Below are positions 43,416 to 51,280 of a stretch of DNA of 64,000 nt, piece after piece. The notes beneath the pieces were generated by a model. It saw only the letters and a program-made list of their open reading frames with translations. It made no database searches and had not been told where the DNA came from. The stretch's first letter is position 1, and every line of letters starts with the position of its first letter. The DNA comes from Clostridia bacterium (GTDB lineage Bacteria; Bacillota; Clostridia; Christensenellales; UBA1242), in NCBI GenBank assembly GCA_023228225.1, contig JALOBO010000003.1:44056-108055 (forward strand), written 5' to 3'. Made by a program: the position numbers and the translations under genes.

Positions 43416-43998
43416 AAAACATTGCGTTCAATGCAATTCAGTATTTACCGTTATAAATTCAGACAAAGGTATTTCACAACAATTTTGTTGCAAAAGTTGC
43501 GCAGCAACGCATGTGCATAACAAGATCGACGTAAAGAAACGAATGTCAGATTTTCAAAAGAAACGTCAAAACACTCCTGCTGTTAAGGAAGCAAAATCAA
43601 AGTTTCAAAAAGAATACCAAAATAGACCAGAAGTAAAAGCTGAAACGTTCAAACGTTTACAACGATGTTTTAAATATAAAGAATTCATATTGCCGTCTGG
43701 AAAAATTGTTAAAATTCAAGGATATGAACCACAAGTTTTGACTGAACTTTTAAAAACGTATAACGAAGACGATATAATTATTGGTATAAAGGAAATGAAT
43801 AAATCAATTGGCAAAATTGATTATTTTTACGAAAATAACGTTCATACATACTACCCAGACTTTTATATTAAATCTATAAATACGATTATAGAAGTCAAAA
43901 GCGAATGGACGTATTCTAAAGAATTAGAAAAGAATTTAGCAAAACAACAAGCTTGCCTTGCTAAATTGTTTAATTTTGAATTCGTTATAATAAACTAA
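43327..43998 (+). CDS. Zinc-finger PD-(D/E)XK nuclease, homing-endonuclease-like, cassette 1
   Basis: A 223-aa protein. Two Cys4 clusters (C6, C9, C23, C26; and C33, C36, C54/55, C58) lie at the N-terminus. A basic helical linker follows with repeated phrases (QNTPAVKEAKSKFQKEYQNRPEVKAE). The C-terminal nuclease domain (about 117-223) has LPSGKIVKIQGYEP, a PD-[FI]-Y-I strand (D178) and IIEVKS (E189, K191). Such zinc-finger/EDxHD or PD-(D/E)XK proteins act as freestanding homing endonucleases in phages. It is opposite in direction to its neighbours and its stop overlaps the end of MazG by 4 nt, the sign of a compact inserted element. Paralogous to 55490 and 21685. Confidence 0.8.
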   Translation: MYKNKCKICGQLFNAKSPASNRCDNCITVEKHCVQCNSVFTVINSDKGISQQFCCKSCAATHVHNKIDVKKRMSDFQKKRQNTPAVKEAKSKFQKEYQNRPEVKAETFKRLQRCFKYKEFILPSGKIVKIQGYEPQVLTELLKTYNEDDIIIGIKEMNKSIGKIDYFYENNVHTYYPDFYIKSINTIIEVKSEWTYSKELEKNLAKQQACLAKLFNFEFVIIN

Positions 43999-44393
43999 TT
44001 AGTTTTATTTGCTTTAATTTGTTTGAATGTTTCGATATTAAAAGTAGTGTCATTTTCTTTTTCCCATTTTGCTATCATATCGGTAAGTTTTGATATTTCG
44101 GCATTTGCTGCATCATAAAAATCAAAACCTAATTTTGATGCGAGTATAGCCATATAAAATAAAGTATCACCCATTTCAGTTTTAATTTTTTCTTTGCGTT
44201 CTTCCGTTAAAATGCCGTCATCGTCACGCATCATTTTTTTAATTTCGTCACCGGCTTCACCCGCTTCTGCACACATTGCTAACGCAAGATATAGTAATTC
44301 TTCTCTTTTGGTTTCGCCTACAAAATAATATGTAGAGTTTACCATGTCTTGGAATTTGTTGAATTGTCCAAATCCGTTAATGCCCATTCCCAT
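43995..44393 (-). CDS. MazG-like nucleotide pyrophosphohydrolase
   Basis: A 132-aa all-helical protein with MazG/dUTPase-type signatures: AMCAEAGEAGDEIKKMM (about 39-55, the E-x-x-E metal site), then EMGDTLFYMAILASKLG (about 73-89, with E-x-G-D) and a C-terminal helical tail. It hydrolyses NTPs or dNTPs to NMP and PPi. Close to the thymidylate-synthase-like and kinase genes, it could deplete an unmodified nucleotide such as dCTP or remove non-canonical dNTPs; the substrate is inferred. It converges with cassette 1 (4-nt overlap). Confidence 0.8.
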   Translation of the reverse strand: MGMGINGFGQFNKFQDMVNSTYYFVGETKREELLYLALAMCAEAGEAGDEIKKMMRDDDGILTEERKEKIKTEMGDTLFYMAILASKLGFDFYDAANAEISKLTDMIAKWEKENDTTFNIETFKQIKANKTN

Positions 44394-44394
44394 T

Positions 44395-45243
44395 TTACTT
44401 TATATCAAAAAAATTACTTAATCCTTCAATGTATTGTTCGGTTGTTGCTTCTTCTGCTGCTTGATGTAATACAAACTCCGTGTACGATTTCGCATCCCAT
44501 GTCATTGAATATTCACCATCTTCATCAATGTCAAACATGCGTTTTTTCAATATAAATGACTTTGGCATTGTTAATAGTTCTTTTGTTATTTCATTTGCAA
44601 CATCAAAATGTCTTTCATAAAAATGTATATTATCGGCAAAATGATAATATGTTCCTAATTCCAAATCAGGATATTTTGTTTCTTTTAACCATAAATACAT
44701 ATGCTGTTGAACAAAAGAAAAGAATGGCGCATCAAATGTAAAACCAAAAAATATATCATTTGACCGCATAGTAACTTTCATATTCAATTTATTTTTTCTT
44801 ACAAAGAAATTTAGGGAAAACGTACATACGAAATCTTTATTTCCTTTGTATTGAAACTTAGGCTGATTTAAAAATGCAACTGCTTGTCTTGTATCAATAT
44901 CAGCAACTAAGGAGTCATAAACCCATCGTAGCTGTTTTCCAAATAATAGATTACCATAATTTGAATTTATTTCGCCATTTTCATCGGCAATTCTGTTCCA
45001 AAAACTTGAAAACGGTTTTATGTTATCCAATGATTTTTCTCTGCGTAAATACCATCCAAGTTCACCTGCTAAATATTTCCAGGGAAATTCTCTTGCTTTA
45101 AAATCAACAATTGGATAACGCGGGTCAATCTCCATCATTTCTAATAATGTTTCTTTGACTTTTAATCCTCTTGGATTTACTTCATTGTTGCTTTTTTGGA
45201 TTTTTTTAATTACTCTTACAAATTCTTTTGTTGCTGTTTCCAT
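44395..45243 (-). CDS. Thymidylate synthase-family pyrimidine hydroxymethylase-like enzyme
   Basis: A 282-aa member of the TS/dCMP-hydroxymethylase family. It has DTRQAV (119-120 R-Q, phosphate binding), the catalytic cysteine in DFVCTFSLNF (C140), RSNDIFFGFTFDAP (S161, D171) and FADNIHFYERH near 215. In TS the residue at D171 is Asn (PFN), which selects dUMP; Asp at that place is the hallmark of dCMP hydroxymethylases such as T4 gp42. I therefore predict dCMP hydroxymethylation (or another 5-substituted pyrimidine) rather than dTMP synthesis. Adjacent kinase and MazG genes fit a modified-nucleotide pathway. Confidence 0.75.
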   Translation of the reverse strand: METATKEFVRVIKKIQKSNNEVNPRGLKVKETLLEMMEIDPRYPIVDFKAREFPWKYLAGELGWYLRREKSLDNIKPFSSFWNRIADENGEINSNYGNLLFGKQLRWVYDSLVADIDTRQAVAFLNQPKFQYKGNKDFVCTFSLNFFVRKNKLNMKVTMRSNDIFFGFTFDAPFFSFVQQHMYLWLKETKYPDLELGTYYHFADNIHFYERHFDVANEITKELLTMPKSFILKKRMFDIDEDGEYSMTWDAKSYTEFVLHQAAEEATTEQYIEGLSNFFDIK

Positions 45244-45246
45244 CTA

Positions 45247-45810
45247 TTACAAATTTAAAAATTCTTTTACTGATTTTTGAATTTCATTCAATGGTCTATA
45301 TGTTTCATTTTTAGTTACGTCAATGATTAATTTATTTTTGATATGCGATTTACCAACCGCTTCAATAAATAATGAAATTTCTTTTTGTCTATCTTCTAAT
45401 TTACTTGATAACGAATGTCCATCCTCATTCGCAATAAGAAATTCTGGACTGCCTATTAATAAAATAAGATACGTATCGTTTGATATATCATATTCATATT
45501 CTTTTTCTAAATCGAAAATCCACGAAGGATCATATTTTCGATAAATATTTCCATATACGTATTCTCCGATGTGTGACCTGTTCCATACGAACATATCATC
45601 AGCATTTTTGAACATTGTCCTATAAATTTTTATTCTTTCAAATTCTATAGAAAAATCCGTTTGTTGAAATTCAATCTTTTCTTCGATTGTATTTCCTAGA
45701 GGTGTCATGAAGTGATGTTGTTCATAATTATTTTTGCTTAAAGATTCGATGTATTCAATCAATGTATCTTTTCCTGTTCGGTCACAGCCTTCAACAATTA
45801 TATGTTTCAT
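45247..45810 (-). CDS. Deoxynucleoside monophosphate kinase (thymidylate-kinase-like)
   Basis: A 187-aa P-loop kinase. Walker A is EGCDRTGKDTL (residues 7-17), which has the G-x-D-x-x-G-K-x-T form of thymidylate/dNMP kinases. A conserved WNRSHIGEYVYG (about 77-88) replaces the usual D-R-Y/H site, and a lid-like EDRQKE occurs at about 138. It likely phosphorylates the product of the neighbouring TS-family enzyme (5-hydroxymethyl-dCMP, or dTMP), paralleling T4 gp1. A TGTATATAAT promoter lies 26 nt upstream; the TS-like and MazG genes follow with 1-3-nt gaps and are probably co-expressed. Confidence 0.8.
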   Translation of the reverse strand: MKHIIVEGCDRTGKDTLIEYIESLSKNNYEQHHFMTPLGNTIEEKIEFQQTDFSIEFERIKIYRTMFKNADDMFVWNRSHIGEYVYGNIYRKYDPSWIFDLEKEYEYDISNDTYLILLIGSPEFLIANEDGHSLSSKLEDRQKEISLFIEAVGKSHIKNKLIIDVTKNETYRPLNEIQKSVKEFLNL

Positions 45811-45836
45811 ATAGTTATCTTGCTAAATTGTAAATT

Positions 45837-45852
45837 TATTATTATATACATT
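45837..45852 (-). promoter_or_regulatory. TGTATATAAT-type promoter
   Basis: Minus-strand ATGTATATAATAATAA, 26 nt before the kinase ATG at 45810; drives kinase, TS-like and MazG. Confidence 0.5.
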
Positions 45853-45857
45853 AAGTA

Positions 45858-46493
45858 TTAAAAGTTTTCAATTGGAATGAACGGTATAGTGGTAACCATA
45901 CTGTTATGATTTAAGTTAAATAATGAACAATTGTTTTCGCTTAACACGTGCGTAAGATTTTTATAAAGATTATTAATTTCTTTTAATTTGTCGTACTGTA
46001 CTAATTCGTGATGACCATCGTCTGCGTAAAAATGATTTGGTGTATAATCAACACCTAATATGCCTATTCGTCTAAAACCCATTTTATACGCTAATTGAAT
46101 TCCCATGTATGGCGAATCTAAGCCTGTGTCAATAATGGATTTCTCATTAATGTTTTTTAAATTTCCATGCGCACCAAAATTCATGTTATAAACGTTATCA
46201 TGTTTAAAGTTCCAAGATTCATCTTTTGCTATAATGTAATCTGGATTTGCATTTTCTATATCATATATTCTATTAGGTATATTTTTTGCTTCGAATCTTT
46301 TCTTTGTATCAATTAAAAATAATACGTTTGGCGTTACGAATTTGCAAATATCGTTTACCCCAATAGTAAAAACATCATCATCACTTTTGAATTTCTTTAC
46401 TGATGTCCCATTTCCTAATACAATGCATTTAGATTGTTTAAATTTTTTTGTATATATATCATTTAAATCTTTATACGCCATAGAAATATTCAT
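45858..46493 (-). CDS. Sialyltransferase-like (GT42/DUF115-type) protein
   Basis: A 211-aa Rossmann-like protein. CIVLGNGTSVKKF at about 24-36 matches the G-N-G-x-S nucleotide-binding loop of CstII-type (GT42) sialyltransferases and DUF115 proteins. VFTIGVNDICKFV and VLFLIDTKKRF follow, and late YMGIQLAYKMGFRRIGILGVDYTP (about 148-170) parallels the A-x-x-L-G-x-x-x-I-x-x-x-G-x-D-F/Y of that family. With NeuB and a CMP-sialate-synthetase-like domain nearby, transfer of a nonulosonic acid is the natural reading, but 211 aa is short. Overlaps the HAD gene by 23 nt. Confidence 0.6.
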   Translation of the reverse strand: MNISMAYKDLNDIYTKKFKQSKCIVLGNGTSVKKFKSDDDVFTIGVNDICKFVTPNVLFLIDTKKRFEAKNIPNRIYDIENANPDYIIAKDESWNFKHDNVYNMNFGAHGNLKNINEKSIIDTGLDSPYMGIQLAYKMGFRRIGILGVDYTPNHFYADDGHHELVQYDKLKEINNLYKNLTHVLSENNCSLFNLNHNSMVTTIPFIPIENF

Positions 46494-46830
46494 TTGAATT
46501 TAATGCTTTATCGTCAATGAATAAATCGAATAACGGTTTATCCATTTCTAATTTATGATATAAGCAACCCCATTGTGTTAATTGTTTGCTTGTAAGTTCC
46601 CTTAAATTTTGTCCTGACCCAACGCCACGCGATGTCCAATAAATAATGGTATGTCCTGACATGTATAAGTTATTAATACGCATTATTCGATTGTGATTTG
46701 GAATGGAGTTTTTATAATCTGTTCCTGGCGTTTTACATATTGTGTTATCAATGTCAACTCTGATTATCATACTTCCATTTTTTTGTTTTTCGGTTTTTTT
46801 CCCGAATATATTTTTCAAGAATCCTAACAT
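46471..46830 (-). CDS. Small HAD-superfamily hydrolase (119 aa)
   Basis: A 119-aa HAD protein: motif I DIDNT (about 26-30), motif II YWTSRG, motif III Lys in MDKPLFD and motif IV FIDDKA. No cap, like KdsC/NeuB-associated or capsule-locus phosphatases, so it may dephosphorylate a sugar-phosphate such as nonulosonic acid 9-phosphate. The start overlaps the NeuB stop by one base (TAATG). An internal Met at residue 21 could be the true start, since the first 20 residues are basic and low-complexity. Substrate is inferred from the neighbourhood. Confidence 0.72.
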   Translation of the reverse strand: MLGFLKNIFGKKTEKQKNGSMIIRVDIDNTICKTPGTDYKNSIPNHNRIMRINNLYMSGHTIIYWTSRGVGSGQNLRELTSKQLTQWGCLYHKLEMDKPLFDLFIDDKALNSNEYFYGV

Positions 46831-47714
46831 TATATTCCTCTTAGAGATTTTCTTTTATCTAGTTCCGATTCGTGAACAATTCTTTCGTTTATAATATCAG
46901 GACCCATTGCAATTTCAAGTTCTTTCAATCCTTTTATTAATTTTGATTGACCTATAGGTTCAACTGATGCCATTTGGTCAGATCCCCATAATGTTCTGTC
47001 TCGCGTAATGTGTCTTTCAATATATTCTGCTCCAATAACAGCAGCAGCAAAAGTAGCAGTTAAACCAAATTCATGACCACTATATCCTATTGAAGTTTTG
47101 TCGCCATATTTTGTAATTAGGTGCTTAATATAGTTTAAATTTATTCCTTCTAATGGAGATGGATATGCAGAATTTGTATGAAATAAAACATCTGGCATCC
47201 CCTCGGCAACAGCAATTTCGATTTCACGTTCTGTACTCATGCCAGTAGATAACATAAGTATATCAGCGGCAGATCTTGCATATTTAATTAATGCAGTGTC
47301 AGTAATCAATGCAGATGGTATTTTCATGATTAATGGTCGTTCTTCTATTCCAACCGTAACATCGTGTAATTCGATTGCAAAATTAACAGAATCAATATCC
47401 CATACAGATAGAAAAAAACCTATTCCTAAATCCATTGCTAATATGTATAACATTGTGTAATCTGCAATGTCTAATTCAATATCTTTCTTATATTGCAAAT
47501 ATGTTATAGGTTCTTTTTCCCATGGAACGGATTTCATCACATGTTTTTGACTTTCAGGAATACATATGTCAGGATTTCTTTTTTGAAACTTTACATAATC
47601 AAATCCTGACATTGCCGCAAGTCGAACAAGATTCATTGCGTTATCAATAAATTTTGTTTTATCTGTGCCATACGCATAATTGATACCTATTTCTGCTATA
47701 GTTTTTGTTTTCAT
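46830..47714 (-). CDS. NeuB-family nonulosonic (sialic) acid synthase
   Basis: A 294-aa TIM-barrel enzyme: TIAEIGINYAYG at the N-terminus, DYVKFQKRN (about 39-47), MKIPSALITD (substrate/metal loop), ILMLSTGMSTEREIE (about 150-163), YSGHEFG and YIERHITRDR (about 232-241). These are classic NeuB signatures for condensing PEP with a mannosamine-type sugar (or phosphate). It lacks the C-terminal antifreeze (SAF) domain of longer NeuB proteins. It is coupled to the HAD phosphatase and GT25 genes and, with the NeuA-like fusion, gives a route to an activated CMP-sugar. Very unusual for a phage. Confidence 0.87.
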   Translation of the reverse strand: MKTKTIAEIGINYAYGTDKTKFIDNAMNLVRLAAMSGFDYVKFQKRNPDICIPESQKHVMKSVPWEKEPITYLQYKKDIELDIADYTMLYILAMDLGIGFFLSVWDIDSVNFAIELHDVTVGIEERPLIMKIPSALITDTALIKYARSAADILMLSTGMSTEREIEIAVAEGMPDVLFHTNSAYPSPLEGINLNYIKHLITKYGDKTSIGYSGHEFGLTATFAAAVIGAEYIERHITRDRTLWGSDQMASVEPIGQSKLIKGLKELEIAMGPDIINERIVHESELDKRKSLRGI

Positions 47715-48355
47715 ATAATATTGTTACTAAAAGGTATTTCGATATGAACGCTGTAATCAATAACTGCATTCGATAAATCTGAGAATCCAGTAGATTGCGT
47801 TGCAATTATTGGATTTACACAAAAACATGGGACTGACTTTTGTAAAATTGAAAAGTAAACATCACCAACATCTTCTGGAACAATGATTGCATTTGTTTTT
47901 GTGAATTGTTCTATGATGATATCATAAACACAACTATTGTAGCATATTGCATGCGAACAATATGAATTTGTTATTCTTATTAAATTTTCTGATACTTTGC
48001 GTTGTTTTGCACCATTTATGTTTGCACCTAAATAAAACATATGCCAATCAATATTTGAAATCTGTTCATTGGCTTTTGTTAATGTAGATGTAACATTATT
48101 TGCGTGTAGAAATTTTACATCATCTTCTAAAATTAATATGTTTTTTAATTTTTTTTCTTTTGCATATATTAGCAAATTAAGAATAGACTTTATTAATCCG
48201 ATTCTACCATCTTCGTGCGTTATTGCACTTAATCTTTGTACTTTATTTCGTATACCAAGCGTATCGAATTCTTTTACAACAGATTCCCATCTGTCAGGTC
48301 TTCTATCCAAATTAATACACCAAATTTCTTCAAAAAAATCAAACGGATTATTCAT
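47711..48355 (-). CDS. Glycosyltransferase family 25-like
   Basis: A 214-aa GT25-type enzyme: IWCINLDRRPDRWESV at the N-terminus (I-N-L-x-R-R-x-D-R), then RLSAIT, the LKNILILEDDVKFL block (about 90-103, E-D-D metal/nucleotide site) and a C-terminal DVYFSIL. GT25 members are galactosyltransferases acting on LPS or glycans. Located between NeuB and GT2 in the sugar module with 4-8-nt overlaps, so it is co-translated with them. The acceptor is unknown (virion protein, DNA or host surface). Confidence 0.82.
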   Translation of the reverse strand: MNNPFDFFEEIWCINLDRRPDRWESVVKEFDTLGIRNKVQRLSAITHEDGRIGLIKSILNLLIYAKEKKLKNILILEDDVKFLHANNVTSTLTKANEQISNIDWHMFYLGANINGAKQRKVSENLIRITNSYCSHAICYNSCVYDIIIEQFTKTNAIIVPEDVGDVYFSILQKSVPCFCVNPIIATQSTGFSDLSNAVIDYSVHIEIPFSNNII

Positions 48356-49079
48356 TGCATTCTATGTATTTTTCGTTCTGTAAATTTTCAAATGCAGCAT
48401 GTTCATTTTCATCAAATTCTGCGCCATGAATTCTAGTACCGCTATGAATTTCTACTGATTGCCCAATTAATTGAATAAAATTATTGCTATCAACCACGTC
48501 TATAAATCCGGGCGCAAATCCATGAATTATACAACGCAATGTATAATTTGAATGTTCATGTCCATACTTGTGCGGTAAAACTTTAAAGTATCCAATATTC
48601 TTTACAATATTTTTTGTTAACACTAGCATACATCCATTAGTATGATCTGATTGAATTACATTGAAATCATTCTTTTCAATATTTTTTGTATTTTTATGAT
48701 CTCCAGGCACTTGATAGCATAAATGTTCAATTCCTGTATTTTCTATTGCATCAACATACTGTTTAACAAAATCTGGACTAACAACTTTCATGTCATCATC
48801 AATTAAGAAACAAATATCATATTCATTTTCTTCAAAATACTTTATAGCTGTATTTTTGCATTTTGCAATACCGCCATTATACGTTCTGTTAATGATATGA
48901 AACTTATCTTTATATGTTTCCAATAATTCGTTATGAAGTTTGTTTGTCGATGCATCATTTACAATTACCACTTTGGCATTTACATTAATAAATGAATCTA
49001 AACATTCTTTTATTATTTTTATACGATCATCTGATGCTTTATCTGATACATATGTTGATATTGCTATACATATTTTCAT
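48348..49079 (-). CDS. Glycosyltransferase family 2-like
   Basis: A 243-aa GT-A fold enzyme: an N-terminal strand ICIAISTYVS, then VVIVNDAST (about 38-46), the RTYNGGIAKCKNTAI segment (N-x-G-x-x-x-A-x-N type) and FLIDDDM (about 90-96, D-x-D metal site). The C-terminus GTRIHGAEFDENEH is polar. It adds a sugar from a nucleotide donor. Overlaps the fusion gene by 4 nt and GT25 by 8 nt. Probably works with them in making one glycan. Confidence 0.82.
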   Translation of the reverse strand: MKICIAISTYVSDKASDDRIKIIKECLDSFINVNAKVVIVNDASTNKLHNELLETYKDKFHIINRTYNGGIAKCKNTAIKYFEENEYDICFLIDDDMKVVSPDFVKQYVDAIENTGIEHLCYQVPGDHKNTKNIEKNDFNVIQSDHTNGCMLVLTKNIVKNIGYFKVLPHKYGHEHSNYTLRCIIHGFAPGFIDVVDSNNFIQLIGQSVEIHSGTRIHGAEFDENEHAAFENLQNEKYIECNE

Positions 49080-51280
49080 ACGCCTTGTATTTTTAATTTA
49101 TTTTGGCAAACATATATTCCAAAGATTCTCTCCATCGAGTGTTCATGCGTTCCGCCATTTTTATCATTTGATTTTCCTTTATTGAATTTGCTGTAAGTTT
49201 CATCTATATTAATTTCTTCAAAGAATTTTTCCCATAAATCCCCTTTAACCCAAAACATTGTTCCGCCAATAAAGAAACTAGTTGTTTCCCAATTACTCCA
49301 GTTTAATTTAGTTGCATATTGCTTGATTATTTCTAGGTTCTGCTTTGTATACCATTCATTTATGTTAAATGTAATTCTCCATTTATTTGAACCTACCATG
49401 CCTACATCAGGTGCATTCAAACAATTGATGCATGTCATAACATTATCTTCACTTCCGCATAATGGCTGTATTAATGCATTACGCCATACTTCACCATGCA
49501 CAATTCTAGCTTCATTAATGTCACCTGGGTCTATACTTTTCTTCGTGTGGATTTTCAAATAGTAATCATAATGCATATTATTTTTTGCAATTTCTTTCAT
49601 AGTAAGAAATGTTGGCCCAATATCCATTCCGATATTTCCAGCAGTTATGAATATGACTTTGTGCATCAAATCAGAATCTTTGAATATTTTCTTAAGTCGC
49701 ATTGTTTCTAACATGCTAGTGTTATCAGGTATTGTTACGTATACATCACTAGGATATTTGATATTTTTAATACTATCTATAAATTCTTTTACTAAATCTA
49801 TATAATATAAATGCATCAGAACAGCAATCTTTGCTTTGGATTCTTTAACAACAGGTATCTCATACGCATTCGGGTCAAAGTAATGTTTGCAAAAAGGTGT
49901 AAAATGAAATGCATGATAATTGAATGCTTTTACATTGCTATCAGACAATATCCACATTTCAGCTTTGTAACGATCTCTACCGGTTACTGTATATGTTTCA
50001 TTTAATGAATTCAATTTTTTTATATAGGAACTATTTGCACACCAGAAGTTACCTGCATAATGATCTTTGTACCAGCTATTAGCTTCGCCCAGAATCATAC
50101 TTGTACCGACGGTATCGTATTTTTCAAGTAATGACATGTTACGTTCCCAATGGTCAAATACAAAGTGCTCCATATATTTTCGCCATGAACCTAATTTATT
50201 TGCATCATAATTTTGTAATCTAGATGATGAGCCTTTTGTGTGAAAGTATATACATTTGAAATCTTCAGTTTGCGAATCATTTCGTAAAATCTCAAGTATT
50301 GGCATTTCAGCATCACTTATATTTTCACTTTTATATACGCATTCAAATTTTTTTGGTAATTTAGGCAATAATTTGATATTTCCCACTACACTATATAAAA
50401 TCTTATTAGCCGCATCGTATATGCCTGTATCTTTTAACGTTTTTATTTGGTCGTTTATTATTTCGATACATGAATCATCAATTAAACCAATATGATAATA
50501 AATTTTTATTTTCTTGGTGTTTTTTGGCAAAATCGAATTATCTATCATGCCATCAACAAATGTCAAGCCATTTTCCTTTTTGCATGTTCGTATGTACGGC
50601 ATTTGCATTTCTTTCGATATTTGTATTGGATTTGCTGATATAAACGCATCAAGATCCTTTGCCGTGTCAACATCGATTGTATCATTTATTTTATGAAATA
50701 TGGTATTCGGGTAATACAAATTTTGATTCAGTAAAGAAACAATCGCAGGTTCAAATATTGCAACAAAATGAGAAATCTCAAAAACTTTTGGATAATCTTG
50801 TCTTCTGTATAAATCGTGTTTAATTACCTGTTCTCCAAATAATGCATTTTTTTCAATCATCATAAGATATGGACTTTGCTTTACATCCTTTTTACATAGT
50901 AGCGAGTTGCCTCTATGCATTCTTAATTTTGCATACGCATTTTGAATATCTTCCCATGTACGTTCTGGGTACGTGAGATACAACATAATAATTGTTGATT
51001 GAATTCTTTGTGTTGCTATAAATTCATTAACAAGCGTTTTTGTTGACGCATTATCTGTTGCTGAAGATTCAGTTCTTCTATGAACTTTAACACCTTTGCT
51101 TTCGCATATTTGCTGTATGTATTCATCATCTGTGCTAACCCATACTTTATTAATGTAAAACGATGGTATTGAATTTAGCGTATAATCCAACAGTCTCCTG
51201 TTTTTGAAAGGGAGCCCTTTGCTCCCTTTCCTTGCAGGAATTAAAATTATAAAGTTATCATCAACAAGAAACTTGCTCAT
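49076..51280 (-). CDS. Three-part fusion: CMP-sialate-synthetase-like domain plus two glycosyltransferase-like domains
   Basis: A 734-aa protein. Residues about 1-225 match CMP-N-acetylneuraminate synthetase (NeuA): ILIPARKGSKGLPFKN (P-loop-like N-terminal motif), VWVSTDDEYI and TYPERTWEDI. Residues about 235-470 (IKIYYHIGL to FWCANSSYI) and 480-720 (KIAVLMHLYYIDLVKEFID, MDIGP, YYLKIHTKKS, GMVGSN) both resemble RgpF-type rhamnan-synthesis transferases. Fusing the donor-activating enzyme to its presumed transferases would channel CMP-sugar. The gene abuts the C5-methyltransferase gene (1-nt overlap). Confidence 0.78.
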   Translation of the reverse strand: MSKFLVDDNFIILIPARKGSKGLPFKNRRLLDYTLNSIPSFYINKVWVSTDDEYIQQICESKGVKVHRRTESSATDNASTKTLVNEFIATQRIQSTIIMLYLTYPERTWEDIQNAYAKLRMHRGNSLLCKKDVKQSPYLMMIEKNALFGEQVIKHDLYRRQDYPKVFEISHFVAIFEPAIVSLLNQNLYYPNTIFHKINDTIDVDTAKDLDAFISANPIQISKEMQMPYIRTCKKENGLTFVDGMIDNSILPKNTKKIKIYYHIGLIDDSCIEIINDQIKTLKDTGIYDAANKILYSVVGNIKLLPKLPKKFECVYKSENISDAEMPILEILRNDSQTEDFKCIYFHTKGSSSRLQNYDANKLGSWRKYMEHFVFDHWERNMSLLEKYDTVGTSMILGEANSWYKDHYAGNFWCANSSYIKKLNSLNETYTVTGRDRYKAEMWILSDSNVKAFNYHAFHFTPFCKHYFDPNAYEIPVVKESKAKIAVLMHLYYIDLVKEFIDSIKNIKYPSDVYVTIPDNTSMLETMRLKKIFKDSDLMHKVIFITAGNIGMDIGPTFLTMKEIAKNNMHYDYYLKIHTKKSIDPGDINEARIVHGEVWRNALIQPLCGSEDNVMTCINCLNAPDVGMVGSNKWRITFNINEWYTKQNLEIIKQYATKLNWSNWETTSFFIGGTMFWVKGDLWEKFFEEINIDETYSKFNKGKSNDKNGGTHEHSMERIFGIYVCQNKLKIQGV

